Assembly (NCBI RefSeq): GCF_000687475.1
Contig: NC_057318.1
Span: 5,456,001-5,520,000 of the forward strand
Length of the DNA stretch: 64,000 nt
Origin: Ustilaginoidea virens
Lineage: Eukaryota > Ascomycota > Sordariomycetes > Hypocreales > Clavicipitaceae
Reading direction: 5' to 3'
Part shown: piece by piece, positions 1-10,600 of the stretch
Numbering within the stretch: the first letter of the stretch is position 1
Layout of the letters: each line of letters opens with the position of its first letter
Notes under the pieces: generated by a model
The model's input: the letters and a program-made list of their open reading frames with translations, nothing else
Told to the model about the DNA's origin: nothing
The model's database searches: none
Position numbers and translations under genes: made by a program

Positions 1-105
1 TTCAGCTATACCAGGTTAGGGCTACTAGGGGTAGAATTCGAGGAAGAATACCACAGATATAAAACGTGCAAGGTATCCTAGGTTATGGATACTATAGGTC
101 ACTTT

Positions 106-190
106 TGGACCTACAGGCTGACTAACAGCCTAACCTACAGACTGACCAATAGTCTGACCAATAGTCTGACCCACAGACTGACTAATGGGG
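106..190 (+). repeat. 12-bp tandem repeat in the element A linker
   Basis: A degenerate 12-bp unit (CTGACCAATAGT-like) repeats about seven times in the region joining integrase to RT, encoding LTNS/LTYR-type repeats. Copy B has a different, Pro-rich repeat at the equivalent place. Confidence 0.7.
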
Positions 191-419
191 TGCTTTCCCA
201 CCCACCCAGCCGAAAAACGACTAGATTTTCGGATACCCAGGCAGCCCCCCAGAGGCTTCTACACAGGATTTCCCCCCTTCTTATGCTTTTTATAATATTT
301 GCTGTGTAGTAAAGATTAAGGCTGCAAAACGGGCCCTAGAAGGTGTGCCTAATAGCTGGAAGGAAGTCTTACATAGCCCACATAAGGATAGCTGGGTAAA
401 AGCCTTATTTTCGGAATTC

Positions 420-1528
420 GAGTAATTAATCGATTTAAATATCTTCTAATTTATTCCTAAGACTAGTATTCCTACTAGTAGGAAAATATTGCGTAACCGG
501 CCTGTTTTTCGCGTTAAGAAAGATGCGAATAATAACCTGGTTAAATATAAGGCACGATTAGTTGTCAAAGGCTTTATGCAGGTATCTGGGCAAGACTTTA
601 CGGAGACCTATGCCTTTACTTCGATCCCACCAATATGGAGGATTATCCTTACTCTTGCTGCTGTAAATAACTGGGAAATAGAGCAGATCGACTTTATTGG
701 TGCCTTTCTAAATAGTGAACTACTGGAGACGATTTATATGGAGATTCCAGCTGGTTTTCTAGAATTTGCAGAAAGCCTACTCTCACCTAACCCAGCCTTA
801 TGGTCTGACCAGTAGCGTCGTCGATTTCTAGCCTTACTTACTAAGGTTGGATATGACCCCTCTGCATCACAGGTTATACTATTGAAGAAAGCCTTATATA
901 GGCTAAAATAAGGCCCTCGCGAGTAGTAGTTACGGTTAAAAGACCTTCTAGTGCAAGAGGGTTTTAAGCCATTACTTTCTAATGCTGCCGTTTTCTATAA
1001 TAAAGGAATGCATACCTTTATTGTGACCTATGTGGATAACTGCTTAATTGTTGGTCCGGATCTTAGCTATATTGACCAGCTTAAGGCCAAATTCCATAAG
1101 GTTTATGCTATAGAAGACCGAGGACCTGCCTCCTTCTTTCTTGGAGTGCAGATTATTAGGGATAGAGAAAAGGGCCTGTTATGGCTGCACTAATCGCAAT
1201 TTATTGCGGAAGTCCTTAAGAAATTCAACCTTAAGGATGCACGACCGCATCTAATCCCGCTATAGCCTGGTATACTTGCTGAGGCTGACGATATGCCGCT
1301 GGATGCTAGTAATTAATACTTATTCTAGCAGCTGGTAGGGACATCGATGTGGTTGATGATGATATCAAGACCTGACCTTGCCTTTCTAACGCAATACCTG
1401 TCACGATATATGTAATAGGCTTCCACTATACAGCTTAATGCTGCTAAGGGCGCTTTTCGCTACTTAGCTGGTACGGCAAATATAGCTATTTGTTACCGAG
1501 CCGCTAAAGCTACCGTAGTATTAGCTGC
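420..1528 (+). pseudogene. Element A reverse transcriptase, first part
   Basis: Translation shows a copia RT: the VKYKARLVVKGFMQ fingers segment near 535-580, the DFIGAFLNSELLETIYMEIP motif near 690-750, and the catalytic box near 1025-1050. That box reads YVDN instead of YVDD, so a catalytic aspartate is lost. In-frame stops interrupt the frame, for example at 813-815, in the LK-stop-GPRE segment near 908, at 1191-1193 and at 1263-1265. All are compatible with CA-to-TA or TG-to-TA change. The part ends at the GCTGC duplication where element N entered, and the frame resumes at 6896. Confidence 0.85.
1524..1528. repeat. Left target-site duplication of element N (GCTGC)
   Basis: GCTGC abuts the left end of N and recurs at 6891-6895 right of N. 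The uninterrupted sister sequence in B, near 14601-14605, has it once. Confidence 0.92.
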
Positions 1529-2295
1529 TATTGCAATTCTCAAGGTCACTATAAAAGCAGAGCCTTACTAGCTAGCTAGATGGCATAAGACTGTCTGCGA
1601 CCTGTGAACTAATCTTAGTATAAATACTAGATTTTTCACCAAGTCCTAAGACTATACAAGTGCTATAAAGCAGGGCAAGTGTAAAGGCAAGGCAAATATA
1701 AGATAACCAGAAACGCAGGGAAGGTGGAAGTTAAGAGGCATATAGTGCATTAACAGACTCGATTGTGCTGCCCTTCTACTATCTAGAAAGAAGGGGGAAA
1801 GCTATCCTATATATATACGAAGGAGGGGTGGGCCCAGGCATCCAGGGAAGCCAGTAAGAGGGCTCCCTGTAATGCTTGCTATGATACGTCAGCAACCCCG
1901 CTATATCCGACCTTTCCAACCACCTTAACCACCGCACTAGTAATTAGTCACCGCACTAGTAACTAGCCACCACGCTAGTGACTAACCACCACACTAGTGG
2001 ACTAGCCACCACGCTAGTAGGCCACCACGCTAATTTAGCAATGCCACACCACACTAGTAGGCCGCCACCACGCTAGTAGGCAACCACGCTAATTTAGCAA
2101 TGCCATACCTTTTCAACAAGGCCTACCTTACTTGATATACAGTAAATAATCCACTGAAAATCCTTAAGGTAAAAGGCAAAGGCCTAAGGTTGATAAGACT
2201 ACCGTAAGTCCAAGAGGCGGTATAAGGACTAGAAGGTCAGTAAGCCAGTAGGGCATTAGGCCAGCAGCCTAGTAGGCTACTATAGGATTTTAACA
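1529..2295 (-). repeat. 3' LTR of element N
   Basis: This 767-bp repeat reads TGTTAAAATCC to GCAATA on the minus strand, is duplicated at 6124-6890, and is unrelated to the LTRs of A, B and C. It contains an internal array of CCACCACGCTAGT-like units (about 1924-2095) and a TATATATA tract near 1808. Confidence 0.93.
1924..2095 (-). repeat. Tandem CCACCACGCTAGT-type units in N LTR
   Basis: About ten imperfect 13-20 bp units with the core CACGCTAGT or CGCACTAGT occur here and again in the other LTR at about 6519-6690. Confidence 0.7.
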
Positions 2296-2307
2296 CCTCC
2301 TCTGATT
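2296..2307 (-). other. Polypurine tract of element N
   Basis: On the minus strand AATCAGAGGAGG lies directly before the 3' LTR, the expected plus-strand priming site. The same AATCAGAGGxGG sequence precedes the 3' LTRs of A, B and C. Confidence 0.8.
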
Positions 2308-2499
2308 AGCTACTGTAGTAGGAAGCTAATCGTGTAAAGAATAGGGAAAGAAAATGCAGTAAAAAGTGCTAAGGAAAAACATAAGAAAAAACCTTAGTAA
2401 AAGTATGTTAGTATAAGTTAGCAGGCCCTAAGACCTAGTAACTCGCGGAACCTAGTAAATTTAGGGCCCGGCAGTGGCTTAGTAAGGCCGTCAGCAGGC

Positions 2500-3737
2500 A
2501 TACTATTAGTAGGTAAGTAGGTAATTTTCACTAAGCCCAGCTGGGCTTGCTCCCTAATATACCGGAATTTTAATAGTGTATGCTTAGTGCGAGTATGCTG
2601 ATTAGGGTCGTTAGAATTTGAAATGGAGCCCTAGTTATCGCAATATAGCGGTATAGGGCGTAAAATATCAATTTCCAGCTCCTTACAAAGGTTAGAAAGC
2701 CACTATACCTCACGGATAGTCTCAAGTAATGCATCAGATTCAGCTTCTAAAGTAGATAGCACTACTAAAGAGGCTCGCTTAGAACGCCAGCTAATAGGAC
2801 CACTATTAATAGTAGTCAAGAAGCCTCTAGTGGATTTAGAGGTTTCTTTACAGCCAACAAAGTCGCTATCAGAATAAGCGGTTATAATAGGCTGTTGGTT
2901 GCTTTTAGTAGTACTAAAGCAAATAGCTAGGTTCTCAGTGCCTTTAAGGTAGCTAAAGCTGCCTTTCGCAGTATTTAGATGTACATTAGTTGCCTTGGAC
3001 ATAAACCGGGAGAGGTATTGGGTAGGAAATGCTAGGTCGGGCCTAGTCATCATCATAAGCCACATTATAGTGCCAGTAAGGCTCTGATAAAGGCTTTGAT
3101 CAGTGGGGCTAAGATCTTTTCCACTAAATTCATTTAGAATCCCTGGTTAAAGTGGAATAAGCTGAGGTTTAGTATCCTGTAAGCCGAATTTAGCTAGAAC
3201 CTCTACTATAAATTAGGCTTGGTGTAGCCACAATAGACCTTCCTTCCTATTTCGTATAATCTATACACCTAGGAAGAAGGAAGCCGGACCGCGGTCTTCT
3301 ATAGCATAAACCTTATAAAATTTCCTTTTTAGCTGGTTAATATAAGTTATATTTGGACCAACTAATAGGCAATCGTCAACATAAGTAACGATAAAGGTGC
3401 TGGTTTGCTTATTATAAAAGACGGCAGCGTCAGAAGCTAAAGGTAAAAAACCTTCATTAATAGAGGGATTAAAGCCGGCTTCTTTAAGTAAAGATAGTAG
3501 CCGTTGCCGTTGAATATCAGACCAAAGCTTACTATCACTATTAGTTAGTAGTAAGCTCTCTATAAATTCAAGAAATCCGTCAGGAATATCCATATAAATA
3601 GTTTCAAAAAGCTCGCTATTTAGAAAGGCGCCTATAAAGTCTTCTGACTTAGGAAGGTAATCCACGGTGGCATTAGTATTAGTAATATCATCCGGGGTAG
3701 CATTAGTAATGCTAGTAAAATTAGTAGGGTCCGGCAT
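2500..3737 (-). pseudogene. Element N RT and RNase H (fingers missing)
   Basis: The minus-strand reading gives DFIGAFLNSELFETIYM, then YVDDCLLVG with both catalytic aspartates, then TRPDLAFPTQYLSR, the RNase H segment SDSDFVGC with SKSTRGFLTT, and a decayed C-terminus to about 2500. The RT fingers upstream of DFIGAFL are absent and replaced by a repetitive Pro/Asp/Thr linker. Residues normally found between GFNPS and the SDAAVFYNK motif (the KKALYRLK-GPRE block) are also missing without loss of frame. Stops include TAA at 3147-3149 and TAG at 2703-2705. Confidence 0.85.
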
Positions 3738-4860
3738 GCTTTCTAGGTCATCCGGTATAGCATTAGTGCTAGTAATGCTAGTAAGGTTAGCAGAGTTAGT
3801 AGGGTCAGGAATGCTTTCTAGGTCATCCAGTAAAATAGCAGGTTCTTTACTGCTAAATACCCCCTCTGAACCTGTATTTTGCCCTTTGTGAAAGTCTCCT
3901 TCTAGGCCACTAGAAATAGGGCCTATACCTTCATTTTAGTAAATAAAGGTAATAAAGGTTGTTTTAGTAACAACCTTCTTCTTTAGAAGGTAGACAAGGT
4001 AGGTATTAGCATAGGTCTTTTTAAGTAGCTGAATACCTATATGCCCTAGCCGTACATGCCAAATGCCGGCTAATTATAATAGCTTCTGATATTCTGTATC
4101 AGCAGCTATAAGGGCAGGAGTAGGGCTAGTAGCCACTACAGGATTTTCGCTAGTCGTAATAGCGGGATTTTCGCTAGTCGTAATAGCGGGATTTTCGCTA
4201 GTCGTAATAGCGGGATTTTCGCTAGTCGTAATAGCGGGAGAGTTAGTAGTAGGGCTGGTAGCCTCTACAGGGTCTTCGCTAGTTGTGGTAGCGGGCTGGT
4301 TAGTAGTAGGGCTAGTAGCCTCTACAGGTTCCTTACTAGTCGCAGTAGTAGGAACGGGGGTAATAGTAGTATCTTTAAGATTACTATAATCAGCAGGGTT
4401 AGTAGGGCTGGGGACCTCTACTGATATACTATTAGTAATAGTATAATGGCTGCAAGGTTGATGCAGTAGTGATATGTCTATTCCTTTCTATAGAAGGAAA
4501 AAGCCGTATTTTTCAAATTTAAAAATGCCGATGCATTTACGGCTTGCTAACCAAAGCTGATTTCTAATTAGTACCCCTTTAGCGGCATAGTACTTTACAC
4601 CGCTAATAATGTTAATATCCAAGGTAGGAATATATAGTGCATTCTTGAGCTCTATAATACCCCATTTGGTGGGATTAACGCCCTATAGCACAGTAAATCG
4701 TGCTGTGCCCCAACCAGTAGGGGAAATAGGGCTACCACCAGTAGTAATTACCGGCTTATCATCCTTCTCAAAATGGTGAAAAGTGGTGAAATACTTCTTA
4801 TCATTTACAATATGATAAGTAGAGCCTGTATCGTAAAGGAGGGCATCCTTAGGGGTCCTA
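3738..4860 (-). pseudogene. Element N protease and integrase remnants with amplified linker
   Basis: Reading downward from 4860, the protease motif LLYDTGSTYHIVND (about 4850-4800) is followed by a conserved TGGSPISPTGWGTARFTV segment. Next come a repeat-rich linker, GAG-pre-integrase (about 4105-4040), and then directly the VVTKTTFITF segment that in B follows the integrase core. The integrase core itself, about 250 codons in B, is absent. Scattered TAG/TAA codons remain. Confidence 0.8.
4138..4235 (-). repeat. 24-bp in-frame tandem repeat (PAITTSEN) in element N
   Basis: Four nearly identical 24-bp units encode the octapeptide PAITTSEN on the minus strand. They are flanked on both sides, and again near 5090-5215, by related PVEATSPT-coding units. 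The length being a multiple of three keeps the frame. Confidence 0.85.
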
Positions 4861-5135
4861 CCGCCTGATTTAGCACTATAGCTTATATCAGTGGATATAG
4901 TGGTAGAAGAAGAGGAATAGGATATATTAGTATCCTAGGTATTATAATTGCCTATAATAAAGGACTCGATATTTTGCTGTTTGCTGCTGTTATTAGAGTC
5001 CTATTCCTTCTTCTTTTGCTGCTTCTTTTTCCTATTATTAGTAGAATTATTCTTGCTGTTATTAGTAGAAGCGGCATTAATAGTAGTAGGGCTAGTAGCC
5101 TCTACAGGGTCCTTACTAGTCGTAATAGCAGAAGG

Positions 5136-5408
5136 TTAAATAGTAGGGCTAGTAGCCTCTACAGGGTCCTTACTGTTCATATTAATAGGACCGGAGATAG
5201 TAGGGCTAATAGCCTCTACTAGTTCCTTGCTAATTATAATAGTAGGAATGTTACTATTTTGCCTACTAACTAAGCCTTGTATAAGGGTAGTTAGGGTATT
5301 CATCTGGGACTTTATATAGTCCATATCTAGCTGTAGTCGTGCAGTAAGATCAGCTTTAGAGTTGGAATCCAAAGTGGCCTTATAAGTGGAAGGCCTAGAC
5401 TGTGTCAT
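5136..5408 (-). pseudogene. Element N gag N-terminal remnant
   Basis: A 90-codon frame starts MTQSRPSTYKATLDSN and contains a short helical stretch (DMDYIKSQMNTLTTLIQGL) resembling the start of copia-type Gag. It ends in PVEATSPTI-type repeats before a stop. The capsid core seen in B (9700-10300) is not present, and the next sequence is the lysine-rich segment preceding protease. Confidence 0.6.
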
Positions 5409-5619
5409 TATAGTGGTTAAAAGTCGTTAAAAATGGTGCCAATAGCTGTAGGAACAGATGAATAACCAGCTAAATAGCTGGCAAAATAGTCGAGTAACTA
5501 GCTGGACAGCTAGTAAATATAGTGGCTAGTAGCCTACTATAAAAGGTAACCGCAGAATATAGCGGTAGGTCTCAGTATAAAAGCATAGATGCCGTAGGCG
5601 TTATGCAAGTCCAGAATAT

Positions 5620-5960
5620 AGCGTTAGTATATAAGGTGCTTATGTGGTGCCGTAATATAAAGGTGCCGTAAGTGCCGTAGGTGCCGTAGGTGCCGTAGAT
5701 GCTATAGGTGCCGTAATATAAAAGGTGCCGTAAGTGCCGTACCAAAAGTGCTATAAGTGGAAGAGTATAACAGGTGCCGTATAGTGCAGTAGGTGTCGTG
5801 CACTAGGTGTAAAGATGTTATACAGTGGTATAGTGTGATAGATATCACACTATAAAATCCATAGGTGCCGTAGGTTACTCCGAAAATAACGTAAGGTTAC
5901 GCTAAAAATGCCGTGAGGTTACGCCGTAAGTTGCCGTAGGGGTACGCCGTTGATTGCCGT
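5620..5960 (-). repeat. GTGCCGTAG-type short repeats in element N leader
   Basis: Between primer-binding site and gag, a 9-bp unit (GTGCCGTAG and variants such as GTTACGCCGTAG) repeats many times with irregular spacing. No coding potential is seen. It may be leader RNA structure or simple expansion. Confidence 0.65.
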
Positions 5961-6108
5961 AGGGTAATGCCGTAGGTAACAAAGGGTAAGCCAAAGGTGA
6001 TAAGGGTAAGCCAAGGATACCAAAGGATAGCTATATTAGTAGTACTAATAAGCAAGAGAGACCAAGGGGTGAACACAAAAGAGGTAGGGTAAAAACAAAG
6101 AAGTAAAA

Positions 6109-6123
6109 CCCGGGCTTATAACC
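6109..6123 (-). other. Element N primer-binding site (initiator tRNA anticodon arm)
   Basis: Directly after the 5' LTR the minus strand reads GGTTATAAGCCCGGG. This matches the complement of the initiator tRNA-Met anticodon stem-loop (GGGCUCAUAACC) with one G-to-A change. Confidence 0.75.
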
Positions 6124-6890
6124 TATTGCAATTCTCAAGGTCACTATAAAAGCAGAGCCTTACTAGCTAGCTAGATGGCACAAGACTATCTGCGACCTGT
6201 GAACTAATCTTAGTATAAATACTAGATTTTTCACCAAGTCCTAAGACTATACAAGTGCTATAAAGCAGGGCAAGTGTAAAGGCAAGGCAAATATAAGATA
6301 ACCAGAAACGCAGGGAAGGTGGAAGTTAAGAGGCATATAGTGCATTAACAGACTCGATTGTGCTGCCCTTCTACTATCTAGAAAGAAGGGGGAAAGCTAT
6401 CCTATATATACACGAAGGAGGGGTGGGCCCAGGCATCCAGGGAAGCCAGTAAGAGGGCTCCCTGTAATGCTTGCTATGATACGTCAGCAACCCCGCTATA
6501 TCTGACCTTTCCAACCACCCTAACCACCGCACTAGTAATTAGTCACCGCACTAGTAACTAGCCACCACGCTAGTGACTAACCACCACACTAGTGGACTAG
6601 CCACCACGCTAGTAGGCCACCACGCTAATTTAGCAATGCCACACCACACTAGTAGGCCGCCACCACGCTAGTAGGCAACCACGCTAATTTAGCAATGCCA
6701 TACCTTTTCAACAAGGCCTACCTTACTTAATATACAGTAAATAATCCACTGAAAATCCTTAAGGTAAAAGGCAAAGGCCTAAGGTTGATAAGACTACCGT
6801 AAGTCCAAGAGGCGGTATAAGGACTAGAAGGTCAGTAAGCCAGTAGGGCATTAGGCCAGCAGCCTAGTAGGCTACTATAGGATTTTAACA
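6124..6890 (-). repeat. 5' LTR of element N
   Basis: This 767-bp repeat is nearly identical to 1529-2295, with about six transitions. It contains the same internal tandem array and TATA-like tract. The GCTGC duplication follows at 6891-6895. Confidence 0.93.
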
Positions 6891-6895
6891 GCTGC

Positions 6896-7355
6896 ATTTT
6901 CTGACAGCGATTTTGCTGGGTGCCGGCTGACTTCGAAGTCTACTGGTGGTTATCTTACTACCTTGAATGGTGGGCCTATTAGCTAGAGGTCAAAACGGTC
7001 TTCGACTGTGGTTTTATCAACGCTTAAAGCTAAGTCTAATGCAATGCTTGAGGCGCTTCGCGAAGTGGAATGGATATCTAATTTGTTTAAAGAAATCCAG
7101 GTCGATATTCAACGCCCGATACCACTATATTGCGATAACCAAGGGTCTATTTCTAATGCAAATGACCCAAATCATCATGCCCGCACTAAGCATACCTTGC
7201 TTAAATTCCGGTATATACGTGAGAAGGCCCACGGTGGCCTGGTAAAAATATCTTATTTACCCACGACAGATATGCCTGCGGATGGACTTACCAAACCACT
7301 CCCAAGCCCGAAATTCCCCATAATTCGGCAGCTATTAGGGCTGCAATCCCTATAG
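6896..7355 (+). pseudogene. Element A RNase H and C-terminus
   Basis: This continues the frame broken at 1528. It encodes SDSDFAGCRLTSKSTGGYLT, WRSKRSSTVV, KAESNAMLEALREVEW, an intact LYCDNQGSISN motif and the classical copia end segment with MPADGLTKPLPSPKF, finishing at a TAG after LLGLQSL. At least one TAG interrupts the ISW segment near 6980. Confidence 0.85.
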
Positions 7356-7443
7356 CATCATCATCTTTTTTTTTCTGATTTTTTACAGGGTTTCTTTCTT
7401 TTATTCTAACGCTAGGATTAGCCATGTTGCTAATCAGAGGGGG

Positions 7444-8170
7444 TGTTGAAATCAGCGCCTTTTTAGCTGTATTTTGGTACTGGTCTCGCCACCATATGAC
7501 GTCTCTGCGTTGAGATATCGCGGTGGCTATACCAGGCGCTATGGTGGGGCATAGCGCCCCATAACGCCGATTACAGTGGGCCACAGCGCCGGTCACGGCA
7601 CCGGCACAGCGCCCCACAACCGGCCACAGCGGCCGGTCACAGTGGGCCACAGGGCCCACAACAGGCGGCGCATTTCTACGGGATTACCAAATGGGCAAAA
7701 CAGCACCTTCGGCCTTCTACATACAGTCACCCGCTACACCGCGCCTTTACGGCACACCGGTATAGGGCTTCCGGCCCGTACGGCAGGCTATTATAGGGCA
7801 TCCGGCACACCGCTACAAGCCACTGGGCTTGGTTGGGTAGGCATTGGGTAGGCACTGGGTAGGATATTGGGCACAGACTGGGCACGGTTGGGCAGACCGA
7901 CTTTTCGTCGGGTTTTTCGCTATTTTTTGCGGTTTTTCATTATTTTCAACCACTTCTTCAAGATGGTAGAAATATGCCCAAAATTCCCTCTTTCTAGCTA
8001 GAATAGTCACCAACAATTAGAATCAGATTTCCCTGATATCTTTGCTCTGGTCAACCTCTTGTGCGCTTTAAATCTTTAACCAGCTCTTTGTTTTATTCTG
8101 CAATGCCTTGTACGCCACTGTCGGTATCCAGTACATTTCCAACAGTGTTCTGAACCACCATTTTGCAACA
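7444..8170 (+). repeat. 3' LTR of element A
   Basis: This 727-bp LTR begins TGTTGAAATCAG and ends TTTTGCAACA, preceded by the polypurine tract AGAGGGGG. It is related to the 727-bp LTRs of C and the 705-bp LTRs of B. It contains a GC-rich block (about 7525-7670) unlike the rest of the element. Confidence 0.93.
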
Positions 8171-8336
8171 AGTATAGTTTAAATCAACGCTAAGCCTTAG
8201 CTATAAGATATTAATAGTAGGCGATTGGAACATTCGAGGAAAAATTTAACGCCTAATAAAATATATACGACTGGTTCAGCTTATTATCTGGGAATACCTT
8301 AAAGAAAAATTTAAGTAGGCTATACGATATAACCTT
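8171..8336 (+). mobile_element. Element D fragment between A and B
   Basis: 166 bp of AT-rich sequence lies between the LTR of A and the LTR of B. It ends in ACCTT, the duplicated target of B, and its continuation is at 15853. Translation across the rejoined junction resembles a decayed gag segment (SFIWEYLKEKF-like). It is part of the host element D. Confidence 0.75.
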
Positions 8337-9041
8337 TGTTGAAATCAGCGCCTTTTTAGCTGTATTTTGGTACTGGTCTCGCTACCGTACGACGTCTTTA
8401 CGTTGAGATATCGCGGTGGCTATACCAGGCGCTATGGTGGGGCACAGCGCCCCACAACGCCGATTACAGTGGGCCGCAGCGCCGGTCACGGCACCGGCAC
8501 AGCGCCCCACAACCGGCCACAGCGGCCGGTCACAGTGGGCCACAGGGCCCACAACAGGCGGCGCATTTCTACGGGATTACCAAATGGGCAAAACCTTGCT
8601 AATACCAGCACTTTCGGCCTTCTACATACAGTCACCCGCTACACCGCGCCTTTACGGCACACCGGTATAAGGCTTCCGGCCCGTACGGCAGGCTGTTATA
8701 GGGCATCCGGCACACCGCTATAAGCCACTGGGCTTGGTTGGGTATGCACTGGGTAGGATATTGGGCAGACCGACTTTTCGTCGGGTTTTTCGCTATTTTT
8801 GCGGTTTTTCATTATTTTCAACCACTTTTTCAAGATGGTAGAAATATGCCCAAAATTCCCTCTTTCTAGCTAGAATAGTCACCAACAATTAGAATCAGAT
8901 TTCCCTGACATTTTTGCTCTGGTCAACCTTGTGTATGCATTTTTATCTTTAACCAGCTTGTTTTATTCTGCAACGCCTTATACGCCACTGTCGGTACTTA
9001 GTATACTTTCCAACAGTGTTCTGAGTCACCATTTTGCAACA
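8337..9041 (+). repeat. 5' LTR of element B
   Basis: This 705-bp LTR runs TGTTGAAATCAG to TTGCAACA. It differs from the 3' LTR at about two sites and carries the GC-rich, CACAGCGCC-containing block of the family. Confidence 0.95.
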
Positions 9042-9058
9042 GGTTATGAGCCCGGTGT
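9042..9058 (+). other. Element B primer-binding site (initiator tRNA anticodon arm)
   Basis: GGTTATGAGCCCGGTGT follows the LTR immediately. Its complement contains GGGCTCATAACC, the anticodon loop and stem of initiator tRNA-Met including the CAU anticodon, not the tRNA 3' end. This is the copia-style half-tRNA primer arrangement. Confidence 0.85.
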
Positions 9059-9317
9059 CTTAAGGCTTCCAGCTTAAGACTTTTTTACGCTAATTTAGGA
9101 TTTTAACGCACTTGGCAGCTAACCTTCCAGAAATCTACTAATAAGGGACTGATCATCCCAGATTTAGGAACTTAGCTTCTACACTAAGCTGCAACACATC
9201 TTTGCAACAGGATTTTCTAAGGTTATTCCTTAACGCAGCTTTCTTCTAGTTTTATCTAGATTCTCAGTCTTGATTTTCTTCGCATTTTTAAGACTTTCCG
9301 GCACCTTTTCTCTTCCT

Positions 9318-10600
9318 ATAATAGCCAGTCAGAACATTCCTACTAATAACCCAGGCTACCAAGTCCCTAATACGGCAGAGGTAGAAGAATCTAATAATAA
9401 CCAGGAAATTGCCTAGCTCAGAGAAGACCAATAGGAAATAAGAAAAGAATTCAGTTATAAATTTAATCGAATGAACTCTAAAATCGATTTTTTAGCTGAT
9501 AAGGTGGGCACCTTAGTAGACAGACTAATCAAGCCTGCTACTAGCCCACCATCCCAGGATATGATGGATGTGGATACCTTCCAAACCCCTGTAGGTAAAG
9601 GAAATAACCTACTATTACTACCTAAAGCCTAGCAGCAACCCCTGCCGGTTCCATCCAGCATTAGCAGCCAAGTCAGCGCTATAGCTATTAAGGAATTAGC
9701 CAAAACAGCCAACGGATTCTAGGAATCCCAAAAGCTAAGGGGGGCATCTAACTTCGACTAATGGAAACAGGCCCTTATAATTCAACTTAGGGCACTTAAT
9801 ATCGCTAAATTTATCGAAGAACCTTCTATTGCTAGCAAATTTAACGATTTAGAGCAAGCACTTTTACTATTACTTATTAAGAATAGTTACACAGAAGGAC
9901 TAGCTGCTGCTATTAACTGGTGCACTAACCTAGAGTCAGCCTTTACATTACTCACCAAATAGTATTCTCACTCATTAGACGTACAGCGGACCCACCTATA
10001 CCCTGCCTTCCATCAACTAAATTTTACAGGCTACAAGGGTACCTTGGAATCTTTCAACGCCTCCTTTAATAGCTACCTATCCAGGCTGCAAATTTTAGGC
10101 TCCTATATACAACCTTTCGACCAAATCAGCCAGTATTTATATACTGTGGAAGGGGTCTTTTTTCAGTGGGCAGAACGGCACTACATAATAATGAGAATCG
10201 CCTATACTCAGGGAAATATATCAAATATTAACCTACAATTTTATATGGTTGATTTACTGGAAGAACAACGCATTAAAGGGTCATCAGTAGCAAGGGCTAC
10301 CACCCACCTCGCAAAGGTCAAAAGTGCCGCTACTAATAATAACAGTAGCAAGCCAGCTAGTAACAATACTAGCAAGGGTGGTAAAAACACTACCACTAAT
10401 GCCAACAAAAAGAAACAGGGGTCTTCTTCTACCTAACAACAAGGGTCTTCTTTAGCCATATAAGGCAAGCCGGAAAATAAAAAGAAGAAAGAAAAGAAAG
10501 ATTCAGCTAATAAAGTAGATACCCTATAAAAGACCGACGAAAAGACTATTGATTCCTTTGTATTAGGGAATTATAATACTCTAAGTCTTACACCCAGTTA
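9318..10600 (+). pseudogene. Element B gag
   Basis: A decayed frame begins near 9319, where the expected ATG reads ATA. It continues through a coiled region (IRKEFSYKFNRMNSKIDFLADK) and a capsid-like part with FDQWKQALIIQL and SFNASFNSYLSRLQILGSYI, then a Lys/Asn/Ser-rich tail (about 10330-10500). The longest open stretch is 10044-10436. No CCHC zinc knuckle is visible. Stops are at Gln and Trp positions. Confidence 0.75.

Larger units (their letters stand above)
1529..6890 (-). mobile_element. Element N: internally deleted Ty1/copia retrotransposon nested in A
   Basis: This complete 5362-bp minus-strand insertion has 767-bp LTRs at both ends, a 5-bp GCTGC target duplication, a primer-binding site at 6109-6123 and a polypurine tract at 2296-2307. 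Reading on the minus strand it shows a short gag start, the protease active site (LLYDTGSTYHI), the GAG-pre-integrase motif (WHVRLGHIGIQLLKKT), the post-integrase segment, partial RT with intact YVDD, and RNase H. Compared with B it lacks most of gag, the integrase catalytic core, the RT fingers, and about 28 residues around LKxGPRE. The surviving pieces mostly remain in frame. It cannot be autonomous. The LTRs differ at roughly six sites, all transitions. Confidence 0.9.
1..8170 (+). mobile_element. Ty1/copia element A, 5'-truncated by window edge, split by element N
   Basis: This copia-type LTR retrotransposon runs off the left edge of the window and ends in a 727-bp LTR at 7444-8170. It is split by element N (1529-6890). 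Removing N and one copy of the 5-bp duplication rejoins the reverse transcriptase/RNase H frame exactly as in the uninterrupted sister copy B. The visible order is the integrase-RT linker (1-400), RT (about 420-1528), RNase H (6896-7355), a polypurine tract (AGAGGGGG just before 7444) and the 3' LTR. Its reading frame carries several TAG/TAA codons at Gln or Trp positions, so it is dead. It was itself inserted into element D, which resumes at 8171. Its own left target duplication lies outside the window; the right flank reads AGTAT. Confidence 0.9.

Noticed and set aside
5620..5960. Short spaced repeats in element N considered as a CRISPR array
   Set aside because: Units of 9 bp with irregular spacing in a eukaryotic retrotransposon leader; no repeat-spacer structure.
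7525..7851. Arg/Thr/His-rich frames inside the LTRs, repeated in every copy
   Set aside because: They arise from the GC-rich LTR block, occur on both strands and lie outside gag-pol. They are LTR sequence rather than genes.
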